From an uncultured Halomonas sp. (lineage in GTDB: Bacteria; Pseudomonadota; Gammaproteobacteria; Pseudomonadales; Halomonadaceae), in NCBI RefSeq assembly GCF_947493865.1, contig NZ_CANLTC010000003.1, positions 62,001-126,000 on the forward strand: a DNA stretch of 64,000 nucleotides. Reading direction: 5' to 3'. Shown piece by piece: positions 37,859 through 47,678 of this stretch; position 1 is the first letter of the stretch; each line of letters opens with the position of its first letter. Both the position numbers and the translations under genes were made by a program. Below the pieces are notes generated by a model that was not told the origin of the DNA, did not search any database, and worked only from the letters and a program-made list of their open reading frames with translations.

Positions 37859-39783
37859 TCCCTTACCAGGTCCAGGTGGTGCCGAACGCCGGGTCCTGTC
37901 ACCCCGTCAAAGCCCAAGGCAAACAAGCACTCGCGCTCGGCATCACAGGTGACCCCTTGAGCGATGACATCCATGCCGATGGAGTGGCAAAGGGTGACGA
38001 TACCATTCAGGAAAGGATGGGTATGTTGCTGAAGGTGGATGTCGCGCACCAGCCAGGTATCGATCTTGATGTAGGAGAGTCCAAGTTTCTGAAGCTCGGG
38101 GAGTTTGGCGAACTCAGGCCCAGCGCGATCCAGCCCTAGCTTGCAGCCGAAGGAGCGCAGTTCGAGGGCCAAGGGACGAATGGTGTCCATGTGCCTGACC
38201 GCGATGGACTCCGGTATTTCGATCCACAGTTGGCTGCTAGCTTCCGGGCGGCTCGTCAGATATTCGCGCAGTACCGCAATGAAACGGCTGTCGAACAAGG
38301 CATCCCGGGACAGGCCGATACTTACTGGCTTGCCTTTCTGAACGATCGTTTCGAGAGCGGTGTCGACGAGGGACAGGTCGAAGTCACAGCTCAATCCAAC
38401 GCGAGACAGCCAGGGTAGAAAGATGCCGCCTGTTTGCCATTCGCCTTCCAGTTTCAGCTGTGCCGCGGCTTCGTAATGCATCAGGCGGCTGAGTTGATCG
38501 AGTACCGGATGGCGATCCAGCCGAATGCCATCGAGTCGCTTGGCCTGGATCAGTGCATGACGCCATTCCTTGTGGGTACTGTAGAGGTGTTGATGGGTAT
38601 CGCGATTGACGACCTCGATGCTGTTGCCGCCACGTGTTTCGGCCAGGGCCAGAGCGCCATCCAGAGCGCTGAACAGCTCTCGTCTGTCATCGCCACGGCC
38701 ATAACGTATGAGTGATATCGGCAGCAGAATATCGATATGCGCCTCCTCGAACTGGTCGTGAAGCATGGTTTCCAGTTGCTGCTTCAGGGCTTGAGTGTCG
38801 TCGCAACCGGGGAGCAGGATGGCAAAGTCGCTGCCGTTCAAGCGCCCAACCTGACCATGATCGTAATGGGAGGTTATATCGACCAGCATGTCCACAAAAT
38901 GGATCAGTAGTTGATTGGTCGCCTTGTAACCTAGCCGCTTGTTGAGTGCACCAAGGTCGAGCAAGCGCGCAAGCACGATATGGCCCGTGGCGGTGGTACT
39001 GTCATCGTTCAACACAATGTCGATACGCTTGACGAAAATATCGCGTTTGATGACGCCGGTAATCTCGTCTTGCTGCAACTGGCGACGTAGATGATCGAGG
39101 GTCTTGCTTTCCTGGGCGAACAGGGTGCCCATGGTCACGGAAAGCTGGTTCATGGCGGTCACCATTTCGCGAAGCTCCCGGGTGCGGGGCTGCTCTTCAC
39201 ATACTGCGAAGTCGTGCTGACCGATACCACGGGCTTGCGCAATCACCGCCCGTAAAGGGCGCTTTATCGTTCCTACGACCCACCAGGCCAGACCGGCGCT
39301 GATCAATGCTGCAATGGCAAACCAGCCCATCAGATCGATCATGCTTTGCCACAACAGGCGATAGGCATAGCCATAATGACTCTCGACGATGATCGTCGCG
39401 TATTGCTGCCAACCGTTCTGAATGACCGCTTGGCCCGCGGGTATGGAGAAATCCACCCAGTCGACGAACCATTCGGGTACCTCTGCGACGGGGGCGTCAT
39501 CCACGCGACGCAGCTGGGTATCGCCAGTGGGGGTGACAAGCTCGATTCGGCGGTAATGACCGGTATCGAACTGAGCGGAAATCAGTAGCTCCACGACCAC
39601 CGGGTCCTTGTCGAGCTGACTCAGGGAAAGGGCCAGGGCATTGGCGTTGTCGGCATTCTTGATGCGCAGTTCCTGCTCGAAATACTGCGTGCTGGTCACC
39701 AAGCTGATGAACAAGCTGCCACCCAGGGAAATCAGCAGCACTGCGAGGATGGCCAACCATAACTGCTTGATCAATGACATCAA
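37855..39783 (-). CDS. lapD: LapD-like c-di-GMP receptor with degenerate GGDEF and EAL domains
   Basis: Inner-membrane receptor that, when c-di-GMP is bound, holds the LapG protease and so keeps the adhesin on the surface. It has 642 residues. An N-terminal helix (5-27), a periplasmic LapD/MoxY domain of about 125 residues including DWVDFSIPAG, a second helix (about 150-172) and a HAMP segment are visible. The GGDEF site is degenerate (RLNGSDFAIL), and the EAL motif is replaced by KLEG, so catalysis is not expected. Its stop codon lies in a MITE-B end. It sits downstream of lapG, 49 bases away, in the same operon. Confidence 0.93.
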   Translation of the reverse strand: MMSLIKQLWLAILAVLLISLGGSLFISLVTSTQYFEQELRIKNADNANALALSLSQLDKDPVVVELLISAQFDTGHYRRIELVTPTGDTQLRRVDDAPVAEVPEWFVDWVDFSIPAGQAVIQNGWQQYATIIVESHYGYAYRLLWQSMIDLMGWFAIAALISAGLAWWVVGTIKRPLRAVIAQARGIGQHDFAVCEEQPRTRELREMVTAMNQLSVTMGTLFAQESKTLDHLRRQLQQDEITGVIKRDIFVKRIDIVLNDDSTTATGHIVLARLLDLGALNKRLGYKATNQLLIHFVDMLVDITSHYDHGQVGRLNGSDFAILLPGCDDTQALKQQLETMLHDQFEEAHIDILLPISLIRYGRGDDRRELFSALDGALALAETRGGNSIEVVNRDTHQHLYSTHKEWRHALIQAKRLDGIRLDRHPVLDQLSRLMHYEAAAQLKLEGEWQTGGIFLPWLSRVGLSCDFDLSLVDTALETIVQKGKPVSIGLSRDALFDSRFIAVLREYLTSRPEASSQLWIEIPESIAVRHMDTIRPLALELRSFGCKLGLDRAGPEFAKLPELQKLGLSYIKIDTWLVRDIHLQQHTHPFLNGIVTLCHSIGMDVIAQGVTCDAERECLFALGFDGVTGPGVRHHLDLVRD

Positions 39784-39832
39784 TGAGTTCTCTCGTTGTG
39801 TCGGGTTTGAATGTCGGGTTGTGTTTTTTCGT

Positions 39833-40537
39833 TCATAAAACTCCCTCCGCGGTCATGCGCTGAAGTACATTGCGCCAGCGTGATAGTCGTCGCGTGGGGT
39901 CAGCCAGCGAACTCTGAGTGCCACCAGTCCAGAGACCGTCGCTATTGAAGCTGAAGACGGGAATGAGGTCGCTGCGTTGGCTGGCAGGGAGAATGGCTGG
40001 CAATAGGTTATCCAGCACTAGGGGTTCGTCAGCAGGGGATTTGTAATAGCCCAATACCATGTGCGCTTGGATGATGTTGCTCCTGCCAATGCGCGCGCGG
40101 ACATAAACCATGCGTAGACGTCGCCCGGGGATGCCAAGGGTCTTGAGAGTCTGATACTTGGCGATGGCGAAATCCTCGCAGTCGCCAGCGCCCTTGATAA
40201 GCGTCTCGAGCGGGGTCGCCCAGAAATCTTCCTTGCCCCAGGTCTGGATGTCCTCGACCCAGCGTATTCGCTGATTGAAGAAGTCGTTGACACCCGTGAG
40301 TCGCTCGGTGGTACTGCGGTCTTGCAGATCGCGTAGCAATCCAAGCCAAGCCTCGATCACCAGAACGCCGTCATGCCCATGACGCTCGAGCATCAGCGAG
40401 CGCATTTGCTCCACATCCATGGCGCCATTGGCTAGCTCGCCATGACCGCCTGCCAGCGCCAGGGTCGCCACTGCGGCACCCAGCAGGAACCGGCGCCGGG
40501 ATGGATTGAAGGAAGCGCCTTGCGGCGGAGCAGGCAT
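39833..40537 (-). CDS. lapG: LapG-like periplasmic cysteine protease (BTLCP family)
   Basis: Calcium-dependent periplasmic transglutaminase-like protease that releases Lap adhesins by cutting the retention module. It has 234 residues. The catalytic triad is visible: C120 in GAGDCEDFAIAKY, H159 in IIQAHMVLGYY and D176 in LVLDNLLPAI. The conserved RIRWVEDIQTWGKEDFWATP precedes the Cys. The N-terminus PSRRRFLLGAAVATLALAGG resembles a twin-arginine signal, with Arg-Arg before Phe-Leu. It lies upstream of lapD and convergent to the adhesin operon. Confidence 0.93.
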   Translation of the reverse strand: MPAPPQGASFNPSRRRFLLGAAVATLALAGGHGELANGAMDVEQMRSLMLERHGHDGVLVIEAWLGLLRDLQDRSTTERLTGVNDFFNQRIRWVEDIQTWGKEDFWATPLETLIKGAGDCEDFAIAKYQTLKTLGIPGRRLRMVYVRARIGRSNIIQAHMVLGYYKSPADEPLVLDNLLPAILPASQRSDLIPVFSFNSDGLWTGGTQSSLADPTRRLSRWRNVLQRMTAEGVL

Positions 40538-40733
40538 GAACAGGCGGCGTCCTCGCGTATGGAACGGAAAATGAAGACAATCATACGTTCGGGTGGCGCA
40601 TCGCGAATGGCTTAGAAGAGACGATAATTGCGCCTATTTCGCACGTTGGAAGTCCAGCAAGGCGACAGCGGTGAAGCGCGTGGATATTCAAGAGCAATGA
40701 CTCAAGAAAAAGATTCAGGAATGGCGAGCGGCC

Positions 40734-41897
40734 TCATGCTCTGCCTGGCCCCTGCCATATCTGCAGCCGGCCCAGCCAGTCGAGGTGTGTGCCGGCCTTG
40801 CGCAGTTCTTGAGCCTGGGCGTTCAGATCGTGCTGACAAGCGTCATTGGGAACATACAGTGAGATGTCGATACGATCACCCAGGTAATGGAGATCCAGCG
40901 CAACGCGTTCTTGCCAGAGCGGCATATCACCCCAAACCGCCTCCAGGGCATCCTCGATATCAGCGCGCAGCGGTGGGCTTGGCAGGCGGTCGGGACTTTC
41001 GAGGGCGGAGTCGTCCAGCGGGTCGATATGAAAGATCACATCGTAAAGCTGGGGATGGGCCAGGCGTAGTTCGCGGCTGACCTGATTGCCGATTTCATGA
41101 GCTTCGGACACGGTAAGCCGAGGCGCGACCACCAGATGAAAATCGAGCAGTACCTGGCCGGCCACGGTACGAGTGCGCAGCTGATGAACGCCCAGCACTC
41201 CCGGCACTCGGCGGGCCAGGGCACGCATCTGGCGCTGCTCTGCCTCCGGCAGGGCGGTATCGATCAACTCTCGTATCGAATCCCATAATAGCGAGGCGCC
41301 AATCTGGCCGACCAGTAGGCCAACGGCGATGGCCGCCACTGCATCCAGCCATTGAATGCCGAATTGAGCGCCGATCAGGCCGATCAGGACCACTACCGTC
41401 GATAGGGCATCACTGCGCGAGTGCCAGGCATTGGCCTTGAGCAGCTGCGAATCGATGCGTTCGGCGACCTTGAGGGTATAGCGAAAGATCCACTCCTTGG
41501 CAGCGAGCGCGATCACCGCCAAGGCGATGGCCCAAGGTCCGGGCGGAGCAATGGGAACGTTTTCGAGCAGGCGGCTCAGGCTGGCCCAGGCGATGCCACC
41601 GGCGACGAAGATCAACACGCTACCCAGCAGCAAAGTGCCCAGGGTCTCGATGCGTCCATGACCGTAGGGATGGTCGCTATCCGGCGCCTGGCGTCCATAG
41701 TGAGTGGCAACCACCACCAGGGCGTCCGTGGCGACATCGGAAAAGGAGTGGATGCCGTCGGCGACGAGGGCGGCGGAGCCGACGGCGTAACCCACGATCA
41801 TCTTGGCGATGCCCAGTACGCTATCCAGGACCGCGCCAATCAGGGTGACCTTGTGAGCGGCGCGGGCATCGCTGGCGCGATTGCGTTGAGAGGGCAT
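40734..41897 (-). CDS. Cation diffusion facilitator (FieF/CDF-type metal efflux)
   Basis: Proton-coupled exporter of divalent metals such as Zn, Fe, Cd or Mn from the cytoplasm. The frame is open to 42056, but ATG 41897 with a GAGAG site gives the normal N-terminus MPSQRNRASDARAAHKVTL and 387 residues. Six membrane segments are visible. Metal sites are ALVADGIHSFSDVATD in helix 2 and AWHSRSDALST in helix 5. The C-terminal cytoplasmic domain (VLGVHQLRTRTV, DFHLVVAPRL) is extended by about 80 residues after HIDPLDD. The substrate cannot be told from the sequence. Confidence 0.92.
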   Translation of the reverse strand: MPSQRNRASDARAAHKVTLIGAVLDSVLGIAKMIVGYAVGSAALVADGIHSFSDVATDALVVVATHYGRQAPDSDHPYGHGRIETLGTLLLGSVLIFVAGGIAWASLSRLLENVPIAPPGPWAIALAVIALAAKEWIFRYTLKVAERIDSQLLKANAWHSRSDALSTVVVLIGLIGAQFGIQWLDAVAAIAVGLLVGQIGASLLWDSIRELIDTALPEAEQRQMRALARRVPGVLGVHQLRTRTVAGQVLLDFHLVVAPRLTVSEAHEIGNQVSRELRLAHPQLYDVIFHIDPLDDSALESPDRLPSPPLRADIEDALEAVWGDMPLWQERVALDLHYLGDRIDISLYVPNDACQHDLNAQAQELRKAGTHLDWLGRLQIWQGPGRA

Positions 41898-41922
41898 GGC
41901 GTATCTCTCGTTATGTCTCGCG

Positions 41923-43086
41923 TTATGGCTCGGGCAGGCGTCCTGCACGATTGAGCGCCGGGTTGGCATATTGTGCCAGCCACCAGTCCCGAAGATGTTC
42001 GGGCACGCTTTCGAGTCGCCGGGCGAAGCGCTCTCGATCGCTGTCGTTGACTTCACTTAAATCGACCAGGTCCGGGGCGAATCCACTGGTCTCGAGAGCC
42101 AGTTCGTGACTGGGGAACAGGTGGTAGCCGTTGAGTACCTGGCGCGTGATCTCCTCGGCAACCTGGTCCGGCGTCTCGAAATCCCCATCGAGCATATGAC
42201 CGAAGTTCAGGTGAATGCGCCCCTTGGCACCGGTGATCCCGGCGACGATGGAGCGGATGTCCTCGAATTCAACCTTTTGGTAGCGTCCTTCGGTGTGTAC
42301 GGCGTAAAGCTCTCGCGCTTTCTGCAGGTCGCAGGGGTCGTACTCGTAGCTGATCGATACCGGCACCAGGCGCAGTTCGCGGATGGCATCGGCAAAGCTT
42401 GATTCCTTGTGCTGCTGGCGATGCGCCATGGTCAGCATCTTGATGATGGCCGGATCTGCGCGGTCGATACCATTCTTGGCTCGCCCCTCGCGCTGGGCCA
42501 GCCATACCGAATGATTGTCGACGCAGATCGAGTGCCGAATATACCCGGAAAGCGCTTGGTAGGCGGCCAGCATGGCGCGCTTGCCCTTGGCGCTGCGCGG
42601 CACGATAAAGCTCTTGTTGAGCCGCATCAGGTCGGTGACATAGGGCTTTTGCAGCAGGTTGTCGCCGATGGCGATACGTACCGTATTGCGATCGGCCTGG
42701 TACAGTGCGTAGTTTACGAAGGCCGGGTCCAGGGTGATGTCGCGGTGATTGCCGATAAACAGGTAGGCGGTGTCGGGGTCCAGTTTATCCAGGCCCGTCA
42801 CCTCGAACCCGTCGGTGCTGGTCGCCAGCATGCGCCGCATGTAGTAGGCGATATGCTCCTGGAGCTTGCCGACGCTATCCACGCCTCGCATCTGCCGTTT
42901 TACGGCGATACCCGCCAGCATCCGAGCTAGCCAAGGCGCATGTCTTGCCAAGCGCGGAAGGCGATAATGGGTGATGGCATCTAGGAATTCTGTATCCTGC
43001 GCTAACCGCGCCAATACCGCGACGACCTCATCGTCGTGATAAGGGCGAATGTTCTCGTATAGATCTTGAGTCACTTTTTGGGTCAT
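41923..43086 (-). CDS. PlsC-type acyltransferase
   Basis: 387 residues. The central part has IGNHRDITLDPAFV, the acyltransferase His/Asp motif of the PlsC superfamily, here spaced HX5D rather than the usual HX4D. FIVPRSAKGKRAMLAAY probably forms the acceptor-binding block, and SVWLAQREGRAKNGID is the conserved motif III equivalent. Its likely reaction is acylation of a lysophospholipid or similar lipid at the inner membrane; the substrate is unknown. It overlaps rdgC by four bases, and the CDF gene follows after 25 bases. Confidence 0.8.
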   Translation of the reverse strand: MTQKVTQDLYENIRPYHDDEVVAVLARLAQDTEFLDAITHYRLPRLARHAPWLARMLAGIAVKRQMRGVDSVGKLQEHIAYYMRRMLATSTDGFEVTGLDKLDPDTAYLFIGNHRDITLDPAFVNYALYQADRNTVRIAIGDNLLQKPYVTDLMRLNKSFIVPRSAKGKRAMLAAYQALSGYIRHSICVDNHSVWLAQREGRAKNGIDRADPAIIKMLTMAHRQQHKESSFADAIRELRLVPVSISYEYDPCDLQKARELYAVHTEGRYQKVEFEDIRSIVAGITGAKGRIHLNFGHMLDGDFETPDQVAEEITRQVLNGYHLFPSHELALETSGFAPDLVDLSEVNDSDRERFARRLESVPEHLRDWWLAQYANPALNRAGRLPEP

Positions 43087-44012
43087 GGTGTTGGTGCAGT
43101 GGAGACGGCTTCGCCTCCTAGCCAGTCAATGAGTTGTTCGATGGCGTCTGCCAGTACCTTGGTCATCAGTGTGAAATCGGTTTCCAGGCGCAGTGTCGGG
43201 TCGCCATCGTCCTCGGTCTGACTCGCTTCGTCGAGTAGCGTATCAGCGAAACGCAACGACTTTAATGCCAGGTCATCGCTGAGTATCATGGTCACGGCGT
43301 CGTTGATGGTAATAGCCAGGCGTGTGGCTTGCCGGCCCGCTTCGAGTGCGGTTTGTATCTCTTCGCAATCGAGATCCATCTGACGACCGCGAAGTACGCT
43401 CTCGTCACCGCTGAGCGCCTTGAGCTCCACCTGATCGCCCAGAACCAAGCCATCCGGGCGTTTGGACGCATCACCAAGCCATTCGGTCATTGCGCGAATG
43501 GGCGTAGTGCGAGTCGCCAAAGGGGTTACCTTGAGGCTGCCCAGGGTCTCGCGCAGCAGATCAAGAATATCCTCGGCACGCTTGCGACTCGAGGCATTGA
43601 CCCCAATGAGATTGCGCTTCGTGTCCCACCATAGATCGAAGCGCTGAGTGCGTACAAAAGCCCGGGGCAGGAATTCTTCATAGACTTGCTCTTTGAGTGC
43701 CTGCTTTTCCTGGCGTCTGAGAGGACGACCTTCTGCGGTTTCGATATCCGCGGCACGGCTCCCGACTTCTTCATTGACTACTGACGCAGGCAGAAGACGT
43801 TCCTGGCGCAAGGCTGACAACAGGCGGTGGCCCTGAATCTCATGCAGGCGCTGCTCGCTGGTGCGACCGGCAGGGGTGCTCCAGCCCAGGCGACGAGCTT
43901 CGACGCCTCCCAACGGACGAAATGCCTGCTCCTCAAGGGCCAAGACAAGATCTTCGCTGCTCAGTGTAGGTGCGTCATGTACGCGGTAAAGATGTAAGTG
44001 CTTGAACCACAT
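43083..44012 (-). CDS. rdgC: Recombination-associated protein RdgC
   Basis: Ring-shaped, sequence-independent DNA-binding protein that modulates RecA and replication restart. The frame is open to 44165, but the family start MWFKHLHLYRVHD is at ATG 44012, giving 309 residues, the normal length. Characteristic segments are GWSTPAGR, LLPASVVNEEV, GRPLRRQEKQALKEQV, FDLWWDTKRNLIGVNASSRK and LAITINDAVTMILSDDLALK. Its stop overlaps the acyltransferase start. It is divergent from the thioesterase gene across 208 bases. Confidence 0.97.
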   Translation of the reverse strand: MWFKHLHLYRVHDAPTLSSEDLVLALEEQAFRPLGGVEARRLGWSTPAGRTSEQRLHEIQGHRLLSALRQERLLPASVVNEEVGSRAADIETAEGRPLRRQEKQALKEQVYEEFLPRAFVRTQRFDLWWDTKRNLIGVNASSRKRAEDILDLLRETLGSLKVTPLATRTTPIRAMTEWLGDASKRPDGLVLGDQVELKALSGDESVLRGRQMDLDCEEIQTALEAGRQATRLAITINDAVTMILSDDLALKSLRFADTLLDEASQTEDDGDPTLRLETDFTLMTKVLADAIEQLIDWLGGEAVSTAPTP

Positions 44013-44220
44013 GGTATCGCCTTGAGTAGGAGGAGACATATTATGGCTAATCGTCCAGGCGGGTACCAGTGTCGAATAGCGTAAGCAATGTAGCGGTGTT
44101 AATCGTTTTACTGAGCGCGGAAGGGTCAAGCGCTTGGATAGTAAAGAAGAGTATTTGGTCGGCATTTCTACATTAGCGAATGCCTTTTTAACTAACTTGA
44201 ACGTTTAAACGGGAATCAGC

Positions 44221-44640
44221 ATGGATCATCGTATCGTCCGTTCCACCGTGCGTGTACGCGGTTTTCACCTTGATGGCTATGCTCATGTCAATAATGCGCG
44301 CTATCTAGAATTTCTCGAGGAGGGGCGCTGGGCCTATTTCGAACAGCAATTCGATCTGGCGGCACTGTTCAATGAAGGCCTGGCGGTCGTGACCGTCAAT
44401 TTGAATATCAACTATCGTCGCGCCGCGGTCATTCACGACGAATTGGAAATTCTGACATCGCTATCCCATATCGATCAGCGCAACGCCGTCATGCGTCAGG
44501 TGATCAATCGCGTGAGTGACGGCAAGTTGATCGCGGATGCGGATTTTACCTTCGTGGTACTCGATACCCGCACCAAACGTTCTATACGCATCGAAGACAA
44601 GCTGCGTAACGTACTCGAACCCTTGGTACTGGAATGCTAA
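44221..44640 (+). CDS. Hot-dog acyl-CoA thioesterase (YbgC/FadM type)
   Basis: Single hot-dog domain of 139 residues. The N-terminal LDGYAHVNNARYLEFLEEGR is the 4-hydroxybenzoyl-CoA thioesterase-like active-site helix. LNINYRRAAVIHDELEI and DADFTFVVLDTRTKRSIRI complete the fold. It probably hydrolyses acyl-CoA thioesters; the chain preference is unknown. The start has a GGGAATC site. It stands alone between rdgC and gyrA. Confidence 0.85.
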   Translation: MDHRIVRSTVRVRGFHLDGYAHVNNARYLEFLEEGRWAYFEQQFDLAALFNEGLAVVTVNLNINYRRAAVIHDELEILTSLSHIDQRNAVMRQVINRVSDGKLIADADFTFVVLDTRTKRSIRIEDKLRNVLEPLVLEC

Positions 44641-44692
44641 GCATGCAGATGCCGACAGCATGAATCCCACGCTGCCTAAATTGGCTGTGTAA

Positions 44693-44701
44693 TGGTACAA
44701 T
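44693..44701 (+). promoter_or_regulatory. Possible extended -10 promoter for gyrA
   Basis: TGGTACAAT contains a TGn extension and a TACAAT -10 hexamer about 160 bases upstream of gyrA, in a region without genes. No good -35 box is at the right distance, which extended -10 promoters tolerate. Evidence is sequence only. Confidence 0.35.
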
Positions 44702-44858
44702 CCGGCATCGTGTTGCCCGCTAGGGCGACCCTTGAATCGCGCCTTGACGGCCATGCAGGCTCGGATAGGCGAGTAGAGTGACATGGCCAGGGTGCGATTC
44801 ATCGATTGCTGTCTCACGCCAGCGCTAATTAGTTGTAGTGCAAAGGATTCAACGACCC

Positions 44859-47627
44859 ATGGGTGACATCGCCAGAGAAATTCTGCCCGTCAATATCGAG
44901 GACGAGCTGAAACAGTCGTACCTTGATTACGCCATGAGCGTAATCATTGGTCGCGCACTGCCGGACGTGCGCGACGGTTTGAAGCCGGTGCATCGCCGGG
45001 TGCTGTTTGCCATGCATGAATTGAGCAACGACTGGAACAAGGCCTACAAGAAATCCGCGCGTATCGTCGGTGATGTCATTGGTAAGTATCACCCCCATGG
45101 TGACAGTGCCGTTTACGACACCATCGTGCGTATGGCCCAGGACTTCTCGATGCGCTATGTGCTGGTCGATGGTCAGGGCAACTTCGGTTCCATCGATGGC
45201 GACAGTGCGGCCGCGATGCGTTATACCGAGATACGCATGGCAAGGCTCTCCCATGAGATGCTGGCGGATCTCGAAAAGGATACCGTCGACTGGGTCGACA
45301 ACTACGATGGTACCGAGCGCATTCCGGATGTCCTGCCGGCCAAGCTTCCCAACCTGCTGGTCAATGGCTCCTCCGGCATCGCCGTAGGTATGGCGACCAA
45401 TATTCCGCCGCATAACATGGTCGAGGTCATCAACGGCTGCCTGGCCTTGATCGACGACTATACCCTGACCATCGATGATCTGATGGAACACATTCCCGGC
45501 CCGGATTTTCCGACCGCCGGTATCATCAACGGCAGGGCAGGCATTCTCGAGGCCTACCGCACCGGCCGCGGGCGCATCTACGTGCGGGCCCAGCACACCG
45601 TCGAATACCACGAGAAGAGCGGGCGCGATCACATCGTCATTACCGAGTTGCCTTATCAGGTCAACAAGGCGCGCTTGATCGAAAAGATCGCCGAGCTGGT
45701 CAAGGAAAAGCGCATCGAGGGCATTGCCGAGCTGCGGGACGAGTCCGACAAGGACGGCTTGCGGGTGGTGATCGAAATCAAGCGTGGCGAATCCGGCGAG
45801 GTGGTGGTCAATAATCTCTTTGCCCACACCCAGCTGCAGACCGTGTTTGGCATCAATATGGTGGCGCTGGAAAATGGCCAGCCAAGGACGATGAATCTCA
45901 AGGAGATTCTCGAAGCCTTCGTGCGTCACCGTCGCGAAGTGGTCACCCGACGCACCCTGTACGAGCTTAGAAAAGCGCGAGAGCGGGGCCATCTCCTCGA
46001 AGGCCTGGCGGTGGCGATTTCCAACATCGACGAGGTGATCGAGCTGATCAAGGCCTCGCCGAGCGCCACCGAAGCCAAGGAACGTCTGCTTGAGCGTGCC
46101 TGGCAGCCGGGGCAGGTCACGGACATGCTGGATCGCGCCGGAGCCACGTCCTGCAAGCCGGAGGATCTCGAGGAAGGCTTCGGGCTTTCCAGCGATCGCC
46201 GCGAATATCGGCTATCGCCAGCCCAGGCTCAGGCGATCCTCGAACTGCGTCTGCACCGCTTGACCGGACTCGAGACCGAGAAGCTGCTCAACGAATATCT
46301 GGGCATACTCGAGAGAATCGCCGAGCTGAGCGAGATTCTGGCCTCGCCCGATCGCCTGCTGGACGTGATTCGTGAAGAACTGACCGCCATTCGCGATCAA
46401 TACGGGGACGCACGCAAGACCGAGATTCAGGTCAGTCACCTCGATTTATCCATCGAGGACCTGATCAACGAGGAAGACATGGTGGTCACTATTTCCCGTA
46501 GTGGCTATGCCAAGACCCAGCCCATCACCGACTACCAGGCCCAGCGGCGCGGCGGGCGTGGCAAGTCCGCCACCAGCATGAAGGATGAAGATGTCATCGA
46601 GCATCTACTGGTGGCCTCGACCCACGATACGGTGCTGCTGTTCTCCAACAAGGGTAAGGTCTACTGGCTCAAGGTCTACGAGATTCCCGCGGCCAGTCGC
46701 GGCTCTCGCGGCAAGCCGCTGGTCAATCTGCTGCCCCTGGACGAAGATGAGGCGATCAATGCCATGCTGCCGGTGCGAGAGTATCGCGAGGACAGCTTCA
46801 TCTTCTTTGCCACCGCCAAGGGCACCGTCAAGCGCACCACCCTGGATCAGTTCTCGCGGCCGCGCAGTGTCGGTCTGATCGCCATCGACCTGGAGGAGGA
46901 TGATCGTCTGGTGGGGGCTGCCATCACATCAGGCAGCGATCACGCCATGCTGTTGTCCTCCAACGGCAAGGCGATCCGTTTCGAGGAGACCAATGTGCGT
47001 GCCATGGGTCGTACCGCCCGAGGCGTACGCGGAATGCGCCTGGCCGAGGGGGCCGAAGTCATCAGCCTGATCATCCCGCAGTCGACTCAGATCGACAGCG
47101 AGGCGGATGCCGAGCTTGACGATGAGCAGGCTTCGGAAAGCACGGCCACCAATGGTAGTGACGATCAGATCTACATTCTGACAGCTTCCGAGAAGGGCTA
47201 TGGCAAGCGCACTCGCCTCGAAGAGTTTCCGCTGCGTAATCGCGGGGGGCAGGGGGTCATCGCCATGCAGACCAGTAGCCGTAATGGCGCACTGGTGGCG
47301 GCCATGCAGGTGGCGACCAGCGACGAGATGATGCTGATAACCGATCGTGGCACCCTGGTGCGTACTCGGGTCTCGGAGGTTTCCACCACTTCGCGCAATA
47401 CTCAGGGCGTCATGCTGATCCGTCTTGGTGAGCATGAGGCGCTGGTCAAGACGGTGCGGGTCGACGAACCTGGCGAAGAAGCGGTGTTGGATGAGATCGC
47501 CGATGGTGAGGCTGCCTTGGATGCCGCGCCAGGCGAAGGTGCCGAGCAGTCCGAAGACGGCGCTTCACCAGAAAACGAAGCAACGGATGACCCGCGTATT
47601 CCCGATGAGCCGGATTCGCAGGAATGA
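44859..47627 (+). CDS. gyrA: DNA gyrase subunit A
   Basis: Type II topoisomerase subunit that cuts and rejoins DNA for negative supercoiling. ATG 44859 ([18 protein letters not shown]) has an AAAGGA site; the in-frame GTG 44838 is less likely. It has 922 residues. The catalytic tyrosine is Y122 in [11 protein letters not shown]. The quinolone-resistance region [14 protein letters not shown] keeps the sensitive-type residues S83 and D87. The C-terminal DNA-wrapping domain includes the GyrA box QRRGGRGK. A 45-residue acidic tail follows. Confidence 0.98.
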   Translation: MGDIAREILPVNIEDELKQSYLDYAMSVIIGRALPDVRDGLKPVHRRVLFAMHELSNDWNKAYKKSARIVGDVIGKYHPHGDSAVYDTIVRMAQDFSMRYVLVDGQGNFGSIDGDSAAAMRYTEIRMARLSHEMLADLEKDTVDWVDNYDGTERIPDVLPAKLPNLLVNGSSGIAVGMATNIPPHNMVEVINGCLALIDDYTLTIDDLMEHIPGPDFPTAGIINGRAGILEAYRTGRGRIYVRAQHTVEYHEKSGRDHIVITELPYQVNKARLIEKIAELVKEKRIEGIAELRDESDKDGLRVVIEIKRGESGEVVVNNLFAHTQLQTVFGINMVALENGQPRTMNLKEILEAFVRHRREVVTRRTLYELRKARERGHLLEGLAVAISNIDEVIELIKASPSATEAKERLLERAWQPGQVTDMLDRAGATSCKPEDLEEGFGLSSDRREYRLSPAQAQAILELRLHRLTGLETEKLLNEYLGILERIAELSEILASPDRLLDVIREELTAIRDQYGDARKTEIQVSHLDLSIEDLINEEDMVVTISRSGYAKTQPITDYQAQRRGGRGKSATSMKDEDVIEHLLVASTHDTVLLFSNKGKVYWLKVYEIPAASRGSRGKPLVNLLPLDEDEAINAMLPVREYREDSFIFFATAKGTVKRTTLDQFSRPRSVGLIAIDLEEDDRLVGAAITSGSDHAMLLSSNGKAIRFEETNVRAMGRTARGVRGMRLAEGAEVISLIIPQSTQIDSEADAELDDEQASESTATNGSDDQIYILTASEKGYGKRTRLEEFPLRNRGGQGVIAMQTSSRNGALVAAMQVATSDEMMLITDRGTLVRTRVSEVSTTSRNTQGVMLIRLGEHEALVKTVRVDEPGEEAVLDEIADGEAALDAAPGEGAEQSEDGASPENEATDDPRIPDEPDSQE

Positions 47628-47633
47628 ACCATC

Positions 47634-47652
47634 GCGACCGGTCGCTTTTTTT
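47634..47652 (+). terminator. Possible weak terminator between gyrA and serC
   Basis: GCGACCGGTCGC, a short palindrome, is followed by seven T. The stem is only four to five base pairs, so read-through into serC is likely. Confidence 0.4.
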
Positions 47653-47678
47653 CGTCCCATGGTCGAGACGTACTGACA

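Noticed and set aside
44829..45992. 387-codon open frame antisense to gyrA
   Set aside because: Shadow of gyrA; composition rich in His and Gln as typical for reverse-frame artefacts.
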